Assembly (NCBI GenBank): GCA_051453625.1
Contig: JBOZIK010000001.1
Coordinates: forward strand, 247,874,273-247,909,177
Length of the DNA: 34,905 nt
Direction: 5' to 3'
DNA from: Welwitschia mirabilis
Taxonomy: Eukaryota > Gnetophyta > Gnetopsida > Welwitschiales
The notes beneath the pieces are model-generated. The model had not been told where the DNA came from, ran no database searches, and saw only the letters and a program-made list of their open reading frames with translations. Positions within the stretch are counted from its first letter, which is position 1. Each line of letters begins with the position of its first letter. Of the stretch, positions 11,783 to 22,359 are shown piece after piece. Made by a program: the position numbers and the translations under genes.

Positions 11783-12100
11783 ATAATTATAGTTGTTGTG
11801 ATAGAAATTGTAAAAAATAATTATTAACAGTTTTACATTGTAATCTTAATGCATATTTAATTGTTATAATTGTTATTTTTTATTTCTTAATCTATGTTGA
11901 AGTTAAATAAGCACTAAAGATATGAAAACTATGAAAAATTATATATCTTAATTCTTATGTATTATAATTCTTATAACATAAAAATTATAAAAAATAATAA
12001 TTAGAAGATTTACATTGTAATATTAATGTGCGTTTAATTGTTACAATTTTTATGTCCTATTCTTTAATGTAAGCTAAAATTGAATAGACACTAAAGACAT
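11783..12100. repeat. Imperfect direct repeat, period about 178 bp
   Basis: Two copies about 178 bp apart align by eye. The first (about 11783-11922) contains TTTTACATTGTAATCTTAATG, then TTAATTGTTATAATTG and GCACTAAAGATAT. The second (about 11962-12100) contains TTTACATTGTAATATTAATG, then TTAATTGTTACAATTT and ACACTAAAGACAT. They differ by many transitions and small indels, so the duplication is old. It may be two units of a satellite or a duplicated part of an element. Confidence 0.6.
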
Positions 12101-13400
12101 TTTTTTATTTCTCTAATGATCAAAATATGTTATTAAAATAATTATTAGATAAAAGTATTAATAACATGAGCAATATCAATATAATTCCTTTGATAAAGTT
12201 CTTGTATGCTAGGTATGTAATAATTATCTTTATTAATCATGGTAATTTGTAAGATTTAAAGTGATTTATATAATTAAGTAATTTCTCTATTAATGTTTTA
12301 AAAAATGAAAGTATTTACATTTTTAGGATTTTACTAAATTAGATGTTACTTAATGTATTAAATAAATGTTCTATAATGGTATGGTCCAAAAGACTATTCT
12401 TGTGTGCTATAAGTATACCAAGTGATAGGTCAGCTAAAGAAAATCACAATGAGAATGTGGAGGCTAATCAATATCATGAGGAATAAACTTCATTTCTTAA
12501 TAGGAAAATAATGAATAGTTATCTAAAAGAGGTATAAATTAAAGTATATTGTGGTATAGTCACATTTGCATTTAAATAGTTTCTAATCTAAGTCATACAA
12601 TAGTATAATTAACAACATTTAACATAATGTAGAGAAAGGATTTGTCAAAGTGAAGAAATAAGAAGATTAATTTAAAAATTTATAAATCTACATCCAAAAA
12701 ATTTTAAGGGAACTATAAAGGTAATAAAGATAAATTCATTACTTATTAATACTAGGAAGGTCATAGGCCCTTTCGAATGTAATGAAATAAAAAAGACTTT
12801 CTTCGATATTCACCTGCTTTAAGAATAGGCTAATTTGTGGGAGAAGATAGAAATGGAAATTTTGGGATATTAGGAGTTTATATAATATGAGGATACTCAT
12901 ATTATTGAGAATAAAAAAATCCATTTATTTTATACTTAAGAAAATATTAAAAGAGTATAGTTATTGAAAGGAAGGACAAAAATATATCAATTATCGAATT
13001 TAAGGCTAGATTCATATAACTATTGGAGTGAACTTTTCATAATAATTTATATAAGAAAAATAATACTTAATAGTTTTTACTCTTAATGTTTTAAAGAAGT
13101 TACAATTCCTATACTACAAAAATTATGCATTATGAATGACTAACTAGGGATTTCTCTATACTGGAAAATAAACTTCACAATAAAATAATTCATAGAATCA
13201 CTTTAATATTAAAGGCTTCTTATAGGATGATTGATAACACACAAGAATCAAATTTACATGAAGAAACATAGGCCTTGATAGCATTCTTATTTGATAATTA
13301 CAATTTCTTTATGCATTTATTATGCTTAACATCATGAAAACCTAGTTTTGCTAATAATGTATGTTAATACTATCATTTTATAAGTTATCTATATCATCAG
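12101..13400. other. AT-rich sequence without recognised genes
   Basis: A 61-codon minus-strand frame at 12739-12924 lies here, but its composition is not convincing. The opposite strand over the same bases has a short stretch (R-P-F-R-M, then V-G-E-D-R-N-G-N-F-G) that is equally inconclusive. Nothing else is seen. Confidence 0.4.
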
Positions 13401-14470
13401 GAGTATTATAATAGAGGATGGAGGTGTGCCAACATTATTTGTAATGGCACTAATTCTAGGATTGGTGGCACCATTTATTATGTGTAGAATTTATCCATAC
13501 TTATGTTCTTGAAATCTCTTAATGTAAGAAAACCATCTAGGAAGTTTTTGAAAATAATTGATAAACAAAGAATACTTTATCAAAAAAACCTCTTACATTG
13601 GTATTATGACTAAAGGATGACCCAATACACTTTGAACATTCTAAAGAATGATCCTATTAGGCCTTGAAGACCTTAATTAAAAATCTTAGTTTGGCCTATA
13701 AATATTCTACTTCATGACACTTGAAGGCACCATTTTTCATATTGTATAAGAGATTATTAGAGCTTTAATTATGCATTATTTGTAATCCTCAAATTATGAA
13801 TTATCTAGTTTTTCATCTAGCATAATGATTCTTGGATTATTATGAGTGCTTTTTATGGATTGTATGATTTTATTTAATAATAAAGTGTTTCATGTTATTT
13901 CCTTATTACATTACTTTGACGTCGAGTTGTGATTTTTTTATACTTTTTAAGCTTAGGTTTCACTATGGCATTGTTATTACTTTTAGGATGATTCTCCTTT
14001 TCACTCTAGCTTGCATAACTTAAATCATTATTAGATGGATCTTGGTATATCCTACTTTTCATGCTTATAACATTTTTACTAGGAAGGTTAGGTAACTTGG
14101 AGATATTACCCTCATGTCTATGATAGATAATATTATGTCACTGTGCTTGAGATAAAGTAAATGATATATGAATTTAATTAAATGCTTATGATTTTATTAA
14201 GTTGATTATTCTATTATTGATGTTATATGCCATTCTTAGTTCTCTTATCTATTTTAGTCACTCCTACTCATTTCAATTTTGCTTACTTTAATTGATATTT
14301 ACTACATGTATCCTCATCAAGGAATCACATTAAAACTATATTATAAATGAAAGTACTATTTTTATTAATAAAATTTGGATCTAATAATACAAAATTTGTA
14401 TATCTATGATGATGTTTCTTATTATCTATGTTAATGATAGATACATGCACATCTAGAGTTCACCATGAAT
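13401..14470 (+). mobile_element. Presumed 5' LTR upstream of the 14478 primer site
   Basis: A primer binding site at 14478 requires an LTR ending just upstream. This interval is less repetitive than its neighbours and ends GAGTTCACCATGAATAACTTTT before the primer site. The left edge is a guess, since no second copy of this LTR was found in the window and no TG terminus or target duplication is proven. Confidence 0.35.
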
Positions 14471-14477
14471 AACTTTT

Positions 14478-14495
14478 TGACACTATTGTCAGGGC
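14478..14495 (+). promoter_or_regulatory. Ty3/Gypsy primer binding site, tRNA-Asp type
   Basis: The sequence TGACACTATTGTCAGGG preceded by TTTT matches the TGGCGCCGTTGCCGGGG primer site typical of plant Athila/Tat-lineage Gypsy elements. Six of 17 bases differ, all C-to-T or G-to-A, and most fall in CpG dinucleotides of the canonical site. It marks the start of the internal region of a plus-strand element whose sequence is split by the chromovirus at 15975. Confidence 0.75.
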
Positions 14496-15969
14496 TAGTA
14501 GTATGATAGCTATAGTATGGAATACATAAAGTTTACATTTTTTATTCCTTTTTATTTTTTTAATTCTCTTTTTTTAATTATTTTTTTTCACATTGGTTCT
14601 TTAAAAGTTCTCTTTACTTTTCTCCCCTTTGTTTTCTCACTAGTGGATTAGTATTGATTACGATTAGCACTGAATTGATCAAACTTGATCTAGTAACCTT
14701 TTTTCCCTTTTCTTATTTTATTCTTTTATTATTTTTTTATTTTTTTTCTTATGTAGATTATCTAGAATAGTATATCAAATTTATTGTAGGGGTTAATATT
14801 TTATAGGTTTGAAGAAATAACTTTGAGAAAAACAATTAAAAATTTCTTTTTCTAATTCATATTCTCTCTATATCATCTAGTCTCTTTTCTCTTTTCTTCT
14901 TTATTATAAGTGATTTTCTTAGAAAGTACTTAAAGAAAAATCTTGAAGAATGTTTTTTATAGAAAAAACAAAAGGAAGTGATTTACTAAATTCATTTTTC
15001 ATTATTATATTTTTATTTCTTGTATTGCATTGCACTATAGTTTTTAATTCTTTCATTAACCCTTTCTATCATCTGCATTCAATTCGTATCTATTAATTAG
15101 TCATAGTAATAAATTTTTCCATGCTACCATTTATATTGAGAGCTACATGTTCATATTTTACTATAATTATTTTACACTAAACAACTAGTGCCACTGTCTT
15201 CTCTTAATGATGCCACTGACCTCTTATGTTAGTGCTCCTTTATCTTTGATTAATAAAACATTTACATCATCTTAAATCTTTTCATGTACTATGTGCATCT
15301 GAAAATATAAAATCTACTAACTATTTTATTATATTTTATAAACTCATAATAAACATGTAATGGTAAGTTGCACTAAATTCCCATTAATCCTAAAATAAAT
15401 TATAGATTATATTATGAGAGTAATCCTTGAGGGCATTCATATGAAAGATCTTAATAAAATAAAAATAATCTATTAGGTATTTAATATTATAACTTTGAAA
15501 GAAATATAAATCTTAATTGATTTAAACAAACTTTGAAATAATATAATGTATAGGTACATCCTCATGTATTATTCAACTTGAAAATGCTAATAAAATTGAG
15601 TTCAAACTAGCAAGTATTTAACTTCTTTCATATTTTTATGGTTTAAAGTCTAACAATTATTATTTATATCTTAAATTGTTTAAATGTGTTCTTTACATAA
15701 TCCATCAAAAACCTAACACATTTGATTCCCTTATATTAATCTTATTCTCATTTTACCTCAAAGAAAAGGAAAAGTCTTTGTTATACATCTTAAAACCTAT
15801 TTTTATAACTACTTAGGCTGAACTTAAGATCTCATTAAAAACATTTTTACTAATCATCAAACCAATGNNNNNNNNNNTTTAATAAAAGAAATTGTGACAC
15901 TTTTTATCACATAAAAAAATAGTTAAGGATCTATCTTTTGGATACTCAAAAAATGTTTTTGCATAATGA
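14496..15969 (+). mobile_element. Leader of the plus-strand Athila/Tat-lineage element
   Basis: The start is pyrimidine-rich (about 14530-14640), followed by AT-rich sequence in which I cannot identify gag. A 10-N gap lies at 15868-15877. The target duplication of the chromovirus begins at 15970, so this stretch is continuous with 24841 onward in the pre-insertion chromosome. Confidence 0.45.
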
Positions 15970-15974
15970 AGAAT
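15970..15974. repeat. Target site duplication AGAAT (left)
   Basis: AGAAT directly precedes the TG end of the left LTR and is repeated exactly at 24836-24840 after the right LTR. Five bases is the usual duplication length for Ty3/Gypsy integrases. Confidence 0.85.
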
Positions 15975-16377
15975 TGTAATGTCCCATTTTACTAATTCTA
16001 GATTTATTTACATAAAGACACATATAAAATAATATGTTAGGAATAACAAGGAATAATTTGGAAAGAATGTAGACTTTATTATTGGAAATAGTAGATTACA
16101 TTCTTCATCATTAGCCAATAGTCTTAGACTAGTGGTTAAAGGTAAAGACATGGACTATGACTTGAGTCCGCCTCTTAGGACCTTTGAAAATCAACCAAGA
16201 TTATCACTAGTTATATCCACCTAGTTTATCCATCCTCATCTAATGTCATAGGCTTATATTGCATAACAAAGAAATACATATTTTCATACTTTTGTTATGT
16301 CCATTTATATCTTTGTTAATTATCATTATTTATGTTTAATATATTTATTACACAAATAGTGAATTTTAAACATTATA
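15975..16377 (-). mobile_element. 3' LTR of the chromovirus
   Basis: This 403-bp copy starts TGTAATGTCCC on the plus strand and ends ATTATA, where the expected CA has become TA. It aligns with 24490-24835 over its whole length except for about 60 bases (about 16100-16160) absent from the other copy. Between the indels the two copies agree at roughly four bases in five by eye, so the insertion is old. Confidence 0.85.
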
Positions 16378-16390
16378 TTTCCTTCCCCTT
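16378..16390 (-). promoter_or_regulatory. Polypurine tract of the chromovirus
   Basis: The minus strand reads AAGGGGAAGGAAA directly against the 3' LTR edge. This is the usual primer for plus-strand DNA synthesis. It is notably undamaged compared with the rest of the element. Confidence 0.85.
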
Positions 16391-17950
16391 AGGAATCATG
16401 CTTGTTCTTAAGTATGGTCTATCCTCTTGTTGCATTATTCATGAAGCAATGCTCCTTTGGATTATTTTCTGTATGATCTACAAAATATAACAAAAAGGAA
16501 AGATATCATTTATTAATAGATACATTGATAATGTAAAATAAAATGATATGTCAGGCTTTATTAAAAAGTCTGAGAAAAGTTTCTTTCACGTACTCCCTAT
16601 TTTCCCAAGTTTGTTGGATATAGTGGGTCCATTAGATAAGTACTTCATTTATACTTTATTTCTTAACTATTTAGTTTTGGTATTTATAAATTTTTTTGAT
16701 TAGATAGTAAAAGTCAAGTGGGTTTAAGCATAATATGTTGCTAGTTCAAGATGGAGTCCTAGTTTTTATCTTTATGATATGGTTTCATTATACTTACATG
16801 AAAAACTGGATGTATTTGAGACATCTATGAATAGAGTTCTAGTTTATGTGCTAGATCCCCTATTCTTTTAATGATCTTAAATGAATTAGAGAATCATGAT
16901 GCTAACTTACTATACTTCCTCATATTCAATGAGTTTCTTTCCTGTTTTATTCTTAGTAATACTTGTTCACTAACTTAGAATGCACAGATTTGATGTTTCT
17001 AATCATAATACTTCTTGTATTGATCTTTTTCTACTTATAGTTATCTTTTTATTTTATTGATTACATCTTTTATCATCTTTGATTTTTAGGGTGTCATATT
17101 TTCTAATCTCTATGAGGGATCTGACCATGTAATAGGAATAGAATAGTTCTTGTCATACATTACTTCAAATGTAAACATTGAATGGAATTTTGAAATGTCT
17201 AATTATAAGCAAACTCTAACAGATGTAGATAGTCCTCCCATTATTTAGGCTTTCCTATCATGCAACATCTTAAAGTATCTTCTAATATTAATTCACTCTT
17301 TTAATTTCACCATCTATTTCTAGGTGGTATGTAGTGCTGAAGTTGATTTTAATGCCTAAGTGATGGAAGAAACTTTTGCAAAACTTAGACAAGAGCTTTA
17401 AATCTTAGTTTGATACTATGACCTATGGTGCATCATGTAATTTGAAAACTTCCTCAACAAATAGAAGTGCTAATTCTTTAGCTATATTAAAGCTTTAAAC
17501 TTCAATTACATAAGCCATCTTAGTTAACCTATGTACATAAATGAAGATTAAATCATGTTGTCTATTAGTGAGGGGTAGTTCAGGGATGAAATCCATGAAA
17601 ATTTCTTCCCATTTCCATTATGATACTCCCAAATGTTAGAGGAGACCAGTGTGTTTTCACTAATCAATTGTCAAGTACTAGCATATGGGATAATTGCAAA
17701 TGTATTCCTTTAAGTCTACTTTCATTCCAAAATAAAAGTAATATTTTCACAATTGATGCTAATTCTTGATAAATCCAAGGTATCCTGCGTATGGTACTTT
17801 GTGTAGTTCAGACATTAACTTTCTTATTCATGGGCCTTATGGAATGCATAAGTTCCATCCTTTCAGAAGGTATCCATCCCAGATGGGCATGTATATATCT
17901 ACTTATTTTTCTTCCTATACCTGTTGATGTATGTCCTTGAAGCATAAATT
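16391..17950 (-). pseudogene. Chromovirus integrase relic with GPY/F-type module
   Basis: Integrase inserts the cDNA copy into the chromosome. The catalytic core is recognisable at about 17300-17605: F-M-D-F-I-P-E-L-P, then V-H-R-L-T-K where the first catalytic Asp (normally V-D-R-L-T-K) reads His, then V-S-N-(stop)-D at the second, then F-S-T-T-Y-H and D-G-E-I-K-R-V-N, where the catalytic Glu reads Lys. Downstream, about 16790-16990, lies a GPY/F-like module with E-Q-V-L-L-R-I, then S-N-S-F-K-I-I-K-R-I-G and I-H-P-V-F-H-V-S. The C-terminus ends near 16391 with L-R-T-S-M-I-P-K-G-K just before the polypurine tract. A chromodomain is expected about 16450-16700 but is too decayed to confirm. Confidence 0.8.
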
Positions 17951-17999
17951 ATTAGTTAAGGATGTTTTGAGGAAGGTAGTTATATAGGATGTAACGATG

Positions 18000-18430
18000 G
18001 TTGCGAGAATGCATCACATTTTACTTAAAGTATCTACAACTTTGTTCTCTTTCCCATGGGTACATTATAATTTGAAGTTATATTCATCAAGTAAATTTCT
18101 CCATTTCTATCACATATTCAGAAGGGGTTATCTTTAACATTGCTCCAAGCCTTTATGATTTATTTTAAGAAGGAATTAACTACCCAGAACTTGTAAGGTA
18201 TGTACTATGGCTAGTAATGCAAGATCATGAAAAAGATCATTCTTCTCATGTTAGTTAAACTTTTGTGATTCATCAGTGATCACTTGATGATCTTGGTTAA
18301 GTACATCTCCTATTCTTTATAATCTTAAGAATAGGTATTCTTTTAAGTACTATATTCAATCTGAAAAATGGTTTATTACATTTGTCATTAAATTTGAATG
18401 CATTTGTTGAATCTCTCAATGGTGCTTCAA
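18000..18430 (-). pseudogene. Chromovirus RNase H relic
   Basis: RNase H removes the RNA strand during reverse transcription. The segment shows the linker typical after RT (N-D-K-C-N-K-P-F-F), then a stretch around 18190-18240 (A-L-L-A-I-V-H-T-L, normally L-A-I-I-H-A-L), and near 18000-18080 H-G-K-E-N-K-V-V-D-T-L-S, matching the G-K-E-N-x-V-A-D-x-L-S signature. Stops and frame changes interrupt it. It sits between RT and IN as in all Ty3/Gypsy elements. Confidence 0.75.
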
Positions 18431-19090
18431 ATTGAAAGAATTTTAGAACAAATTTCTAATAAAAGTCAATTAACCTTAAAAAACTTTAGACTTTTATAAA
18501 ATCCTTTAGTATTACCCATTACCTTACAGCTTGTAGTTTAGCTGGATCAACTGTGATTCCTTTAGTAGATATGACATGGCCTAGATATCTAATTTATTTC
18601 TAAAAGGACTCACACTTGCTTAATTTGGCACTAAAACTATCCTTAGAAAAAACCTATAGAACTTTTTTCAAGTGTGTAATATGGTCAGTTCTAGAATATA
18701 TTAAAATATCATCTAGAAATACAACTCTGAATTTATCTAGATATGATCATAAAATATCATTTATTTAACTCATAAAAGTAGCTGCAACATTTGATAAACA
18801 AAAAGGCATTACTATAAAATGGTAATGTCCATATCTTATTCTGAAGCCAGTCTTGTAGATGTATTCTTTCTTGATGGAAATTTAATGGTATTTAGACTTT
18901 AAATTAATCTTTGAAAAAAAAATTATCTCTATGAAATTGATCTAATAAATTACCAATTCTTAGTAATGAGTACCTATTCCTGATGGTTACCTTCTTTAGC
19001 TACCTGTAATCAATGAAAAGTCATAAGATACCATCCTTTTTTCTTAATTAAGAGTATTAATGCTCCCCATGATGACACACTACGGTAAAT
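18431..19090 (-). pseudogene. Chromovirus reverse transcriptase relic
   Basis: This RNA-dependent DNA polymerase is the best preserved part of the element. The minus strand reads K-T-G-F-R-I-R-Y-G-H-Y-H-F near 18830, then P-F-C-L-S-N-V-A-A-T-F-M (normally P-F-G-L-x-N-A-P-A-T-F) and V-V-F-L-D-D-I-L-I-Y-S at about 18695-18725. The two catalytic Asp of the palm are retained. Downstream are H-I-T-H-L-K-K-V-L and Y-L-G-H-V-I-S near 18570. The N-terminal fingers region (about 18990-19090) is recognisable only in pieces (K-K-K-D-G, I-D-Y-R-E-L). Several stops and at least two frameshifts are present. Confidence 0.85.
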
Positions 19091-19599
19091 TTTTTCTTCC
19101 AATAATAGCTACTCAATTTGTAGCTTCAATTCTCTTAATTCTACTATCAAGAAGTAATAAGATGCTCATGTTTTTAGTTGTGCTCTAAGAACTAAGTCAT
19201 CTACATTTTGTACTTTCCAGTTGTATGGGAGAATTTTTGAGTTCTCAAACATTTTAGAGAATTACTATAGTTCTACTGGTATAGTAGGGTTTTCTTTATG
19301 GTTTTCTACCTACACCAGGGTAATGAAGACATGATTCCTTTTAATATCTCTTAAGATTTGTTTGGATGATGTTAATAATATCTTCTTACTTCTCCCCTCC
19401 CCTTTAAATATTTAATCTATAAATAAAGTTAATAGTAATAGGGTTTATTTATGGAAATTAATTCAAATATTATATCTAATTAAAAAGGGAATCCCTAAAA
19501 TAAGATGATACTTTTCAATTTAGAAGACATAAAATTTATCCCTAAAATATAAGTCATGAATGTTGTAATTCATAAGGGTGGCAGTTTCACCTTGTCTAA

Positions 19600-19760
19600 G
19601 AAAAGTAGTCCTTGCAACTTCTATAGTGAATTCTTATTCTTTTAATGGAGTGATGCTTAATTTCTAAAATAATATGGGTGAAATGAAATTGTATGAGGCA
19701 CTGCTATCAACTATGAATGAAAGAGCAAAAGACGAAATATAACCATGTAATTTTAAGATG
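19600..19760 (-). pseudogene. Chromovirus aspartic protease relic
   Basis: The active-site motif is visible at about 19675-19715 as I-V-D-S-S-A-S-Y-N-F-I-S. In this family it reads [IV]-D-S-G-A-[ST]-H-N-F-I-S. The catalytic Asp is kept, but the conserved Gly has become Ser and the His has become Tyr, both single transitions. The protease cuts the Gag-Pol polyprotein. The region 19090-19600 between it and RT is expected to hold the protease C-terminus and the RT lead-in, but is too broken to delimit. Confidence 0.7.
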
Positions 19761-19879
19761 TATTACTGATTGTAAATTACACATAGTTAAATGGCAATGT
19801 ATATCCTTTTTGGTTGCATAAGAATATTTTGAAAAGATTAAGGACAATTGTGTTGAGAAAGATTTAGTAGTTATGATTT

Positions 19880-20870
19880 ATATGGTCAGGTCCTAGCAAT
19901 GTAACTTTTCTTGTGGCATTTATGATAAGTAAGCTTTGTTCTATATGGCTCTAATGCCAATTTTATGATTGATGTAGGATGACTATCTACTTAGAGGTGA
20001 TGATACTCTATCCATCGATTCTCTTATCCTTATAAGTACTATTTTATCTAGTAGGAAGCATCTTTAGTGGATTTAATCTCCAAGATATGTAAGATACTTC
20101 TAGGTTTTTGCATAAGGTCCCAATGAAACTATTAATCAACAGCTTCTTGGTAAAGTTATATTGGTACTTCTCTATTTGAGGTTTAATGAAATATTTTAGG
20201 ATGAATTTCATTTTAAATTCTTCTATGAAGATGTCTCATAATATTCATTTGAGATTTTTTTCTTGGATCTATAACATCATTCTTATGCATTTTCTGTAAA
20301 AAAAGATAGTAGTATATATGCACCATCTTTCTAAAGGAATATTTCAAAGCTCAAAGTAATTCCATAATTACCAAATCCATGATATAACTTTTTTTCTTAT
20401 TTCTACTTTACCTTCATAGATCTTCATATATATTATTTTTTTAATCTACTCTTCTTTGCATTACTCTATGTTAGAGTGATTCGCTATATTTCATAGAAAG
20501 GCTTAAAGGTTAGTCTCTATGTTTAGTAGTTTTATCTAGATGTTCTATAGATTAATTATACCTATTGAAGTATGCTATCCTGATGTAGAAAGTGGCTCTT
20601 GGAATGCTCTTGAGTTGTATTCTAAAGGTATATCTTCTAGACAAGAGGGAAGGTTATCAATCTCACTAGCTAAAAGTTTATTCTGAAAGTGAATGTGATT
20701 AATTTGGATTTTTATTTCATCTATTCACTATTTTACTCTGCGTTTCATGATGCATTAGTTGATTTAATGTTCTATTGAATGCATATGCCTTTTATTTATT
20801 ATTTTATAAATTCATTTTGTCATTCCTCACATTTCTATTAGTGTTGTCCCTTTTTATCACATTACGGTAG
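19880..20870 (-). pseudogene. Chromovirus gag relic with decayed zinc knuckle
   Basis: Gag forms the capsid and binds the RNA. The C-terminal CCHC zinc knuckle lies at about 19885-19927, reading Y-H-K-C-H-K-K-S-Y-I-A-R-T: the first Cys and the His have become Tyr, and the final Cys position falls on a stop. The capsid core around 20090-20250 has F-K-M-K-F-I followed by K-Y-F-I-K-P-Q-I-E-K-Y and N-F-T-K-K-L, in the style of plant Gypsy gag proteins. The N-terminus appears to begin near 20850, just before foreign sequence. Frame changes are frequent. Confidence 0.65.
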
Positions 20871-20919
20871 TAGTTAGATGCTACCAAGGGGTTTGTGCAT
20901 TATTAGACATCTAGAAGTG

Positions 20920-21720
20920 ATGTCAAAACCCAAGTGCAACATTGATGATTTTGAAATATTCCAGGACATCATGAGTAGTGTCAGGGATAAGGAATGTATC
21001 TAGTACCTAAGTGTAATATGGGGTATCCAAGTATGTCATCGAGCATGTAAGTGTATTGTCAAATATCCAAGTGCAACATTAGACATCAAAGTGTAACATT
21101 AGATCTTCAACTATGATATTAGAGCTTGTCAAAAGTGCTAATGGTGAGGGGAACATATATTACCTAAGTGTAATGTTAGATACCTAAGTACGATGTTGGG
21201 CACCAAGTGCGATGTTGGACATGTAAGTGCAACATTAGAGCATTTTGCACAGGCTAGTAAAATAGGTGATTTTTGAGAAGTGATAGTAGTATCAGGGACT
21301 AATATAGGCAAGTGTAACATTAGGCACTTAAATATAATGTCAGAAATCTGAGTGTGATGTTAAGATTTAAAGTGTGATTTCAGATCTTCTTTTCTTTTTT
21401 TATCACAAACAAGAGGAATAGGTAATTTCCAAGAAGTGGCAATGGTGTCAAGGCCTTGCAGAGGTAAGTGCAACATTAGGCACCCAAGTATAATGTTAAG
21501 CATCTAAGTGTGATGTCAAGCTTCAAGTATGATGTCATCCTTCAAGGAGCTTCAGGGTATAACATTCAAATTTATGGGATCAAGTGCAATATTGGGTTTT
21601 AGAGTGCACATCAACCTTTGAAGCATGATGTTAAGTCTCCTTAAGTGTGATGCCAGCCTTTGAAGTATGACATTGGGTTTTTCAAGTGTGATGTCAACCT
21701 TCAAAGTCTATTATTGAATT
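20920..21720. repeat. Higher-order tandem array of ~20-bp units
   Basis: About 25 degenerate units follow the pattern CAAGTGYRAYRTTRGGCAY, for example CCAAGTGCGATGTTGGACAT at about 21202 and GTAAGTGCAACATTAGAG just after. The variable positions are mostly C/T and G/A, pointing to an ancestral unit rich in CpG (CGAGTGCGACGTCGGGCA-like). A longer spacer containing AGAAGTG, then GGTGTCAAGG or GTATCAGGG, recurs at about 20974, 21141, 21286 and 21442. This gives a superimposed period of roughly 150-160 bp. Confidence 0.8.
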
Positions 21721-21857
21721 TTTTTGGTTGAGATGTCTAACTATAGTTTTTAACCTCAACTATAATATAATTAACTTAATTTAATTACACTTAACTATGA
21801 ATTAGTTAACTATAGTTAACTTTTGCTCCCAGAGTTAGATTAATATTGGTCCATTAC

Positions 21858-21866
21858 TATAAATAA
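21858..21866 (+). promoter_or_regulatory. TATA box of the plus-strand insert
   Basis: CTATAAATA lies about 140 bases past the tandem array and is followed by a leader without ATG before the pyrimidine-rich tract. The spacing suits a transcription start near 21890-21900. A TATA box at this place fits either an LTR U3/R boundary or a captured plant promoter. Confidence 0.5.
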
Positions 21867-22050
21867 CCTTATGAACCCCTCATTTTTACGTTGTTTGCCA
21901 TGTGATTTCAGAATCAATCTAGTAGCTTATTTTCTTCTTATTCTTCTATGTGGTACTTCTATTATCATTTATTTTCTAATTCTCTTTCTTTTATTTATTG
22001 TTTAATTCCTTTTATTATTTTCTTTTTTTTTTAATTTCATATTTTATGTA

Positions 22051-22052
22051 GG
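22051..22052 (+). other. Possible intron 3' splice site
   Basis: A T-rich tract (about 22000-22045) ends in TTTTATGTAG followed by G at about 22051, the form of a plant intron acceptor. If real, the leader intron would lie between about 21950 and 22051, but no donor site is firmly placed. Confidence 0.3.
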
Positions 22053-22359
22053 TATTTTCACAACCTACCTCTACTTATAAATACTAGTTCTCATCTGATG
22101 TTCATGGAAACACATCTTCTCTATCAATGTATGGATCGAATACTTTGCCCTATTATTTCTTGAAAATCTACCAATACCAAGTCTATTGAAATAGAAATAC
22201 AATAATGAGCTATGGATTAAGGATTCTCCTAGATCTTATTCTCTAATCTTCTAGATCTCTATGGATTTCCTTCCTTTCATCTATGTCATTATACTATACT
22301 TTTCATTCTTGATTATTTATATTTTTCTTTTGGTCCTCACGTAGCTACCATTTCCTATC

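Noticed and set aside
16100-16165. A tRNA gene in the left LTR
   Set aside because: The A-box and B-box resemblance is loose and no cloverleaf can be folded by eye. It is kept only as a finding about LTR length difference.
20920-21720. CRISPR-like array
   Set aside because: Units are contiguous and degenerate with no unique spacers of fixed length, and the context is a plant retroelement.
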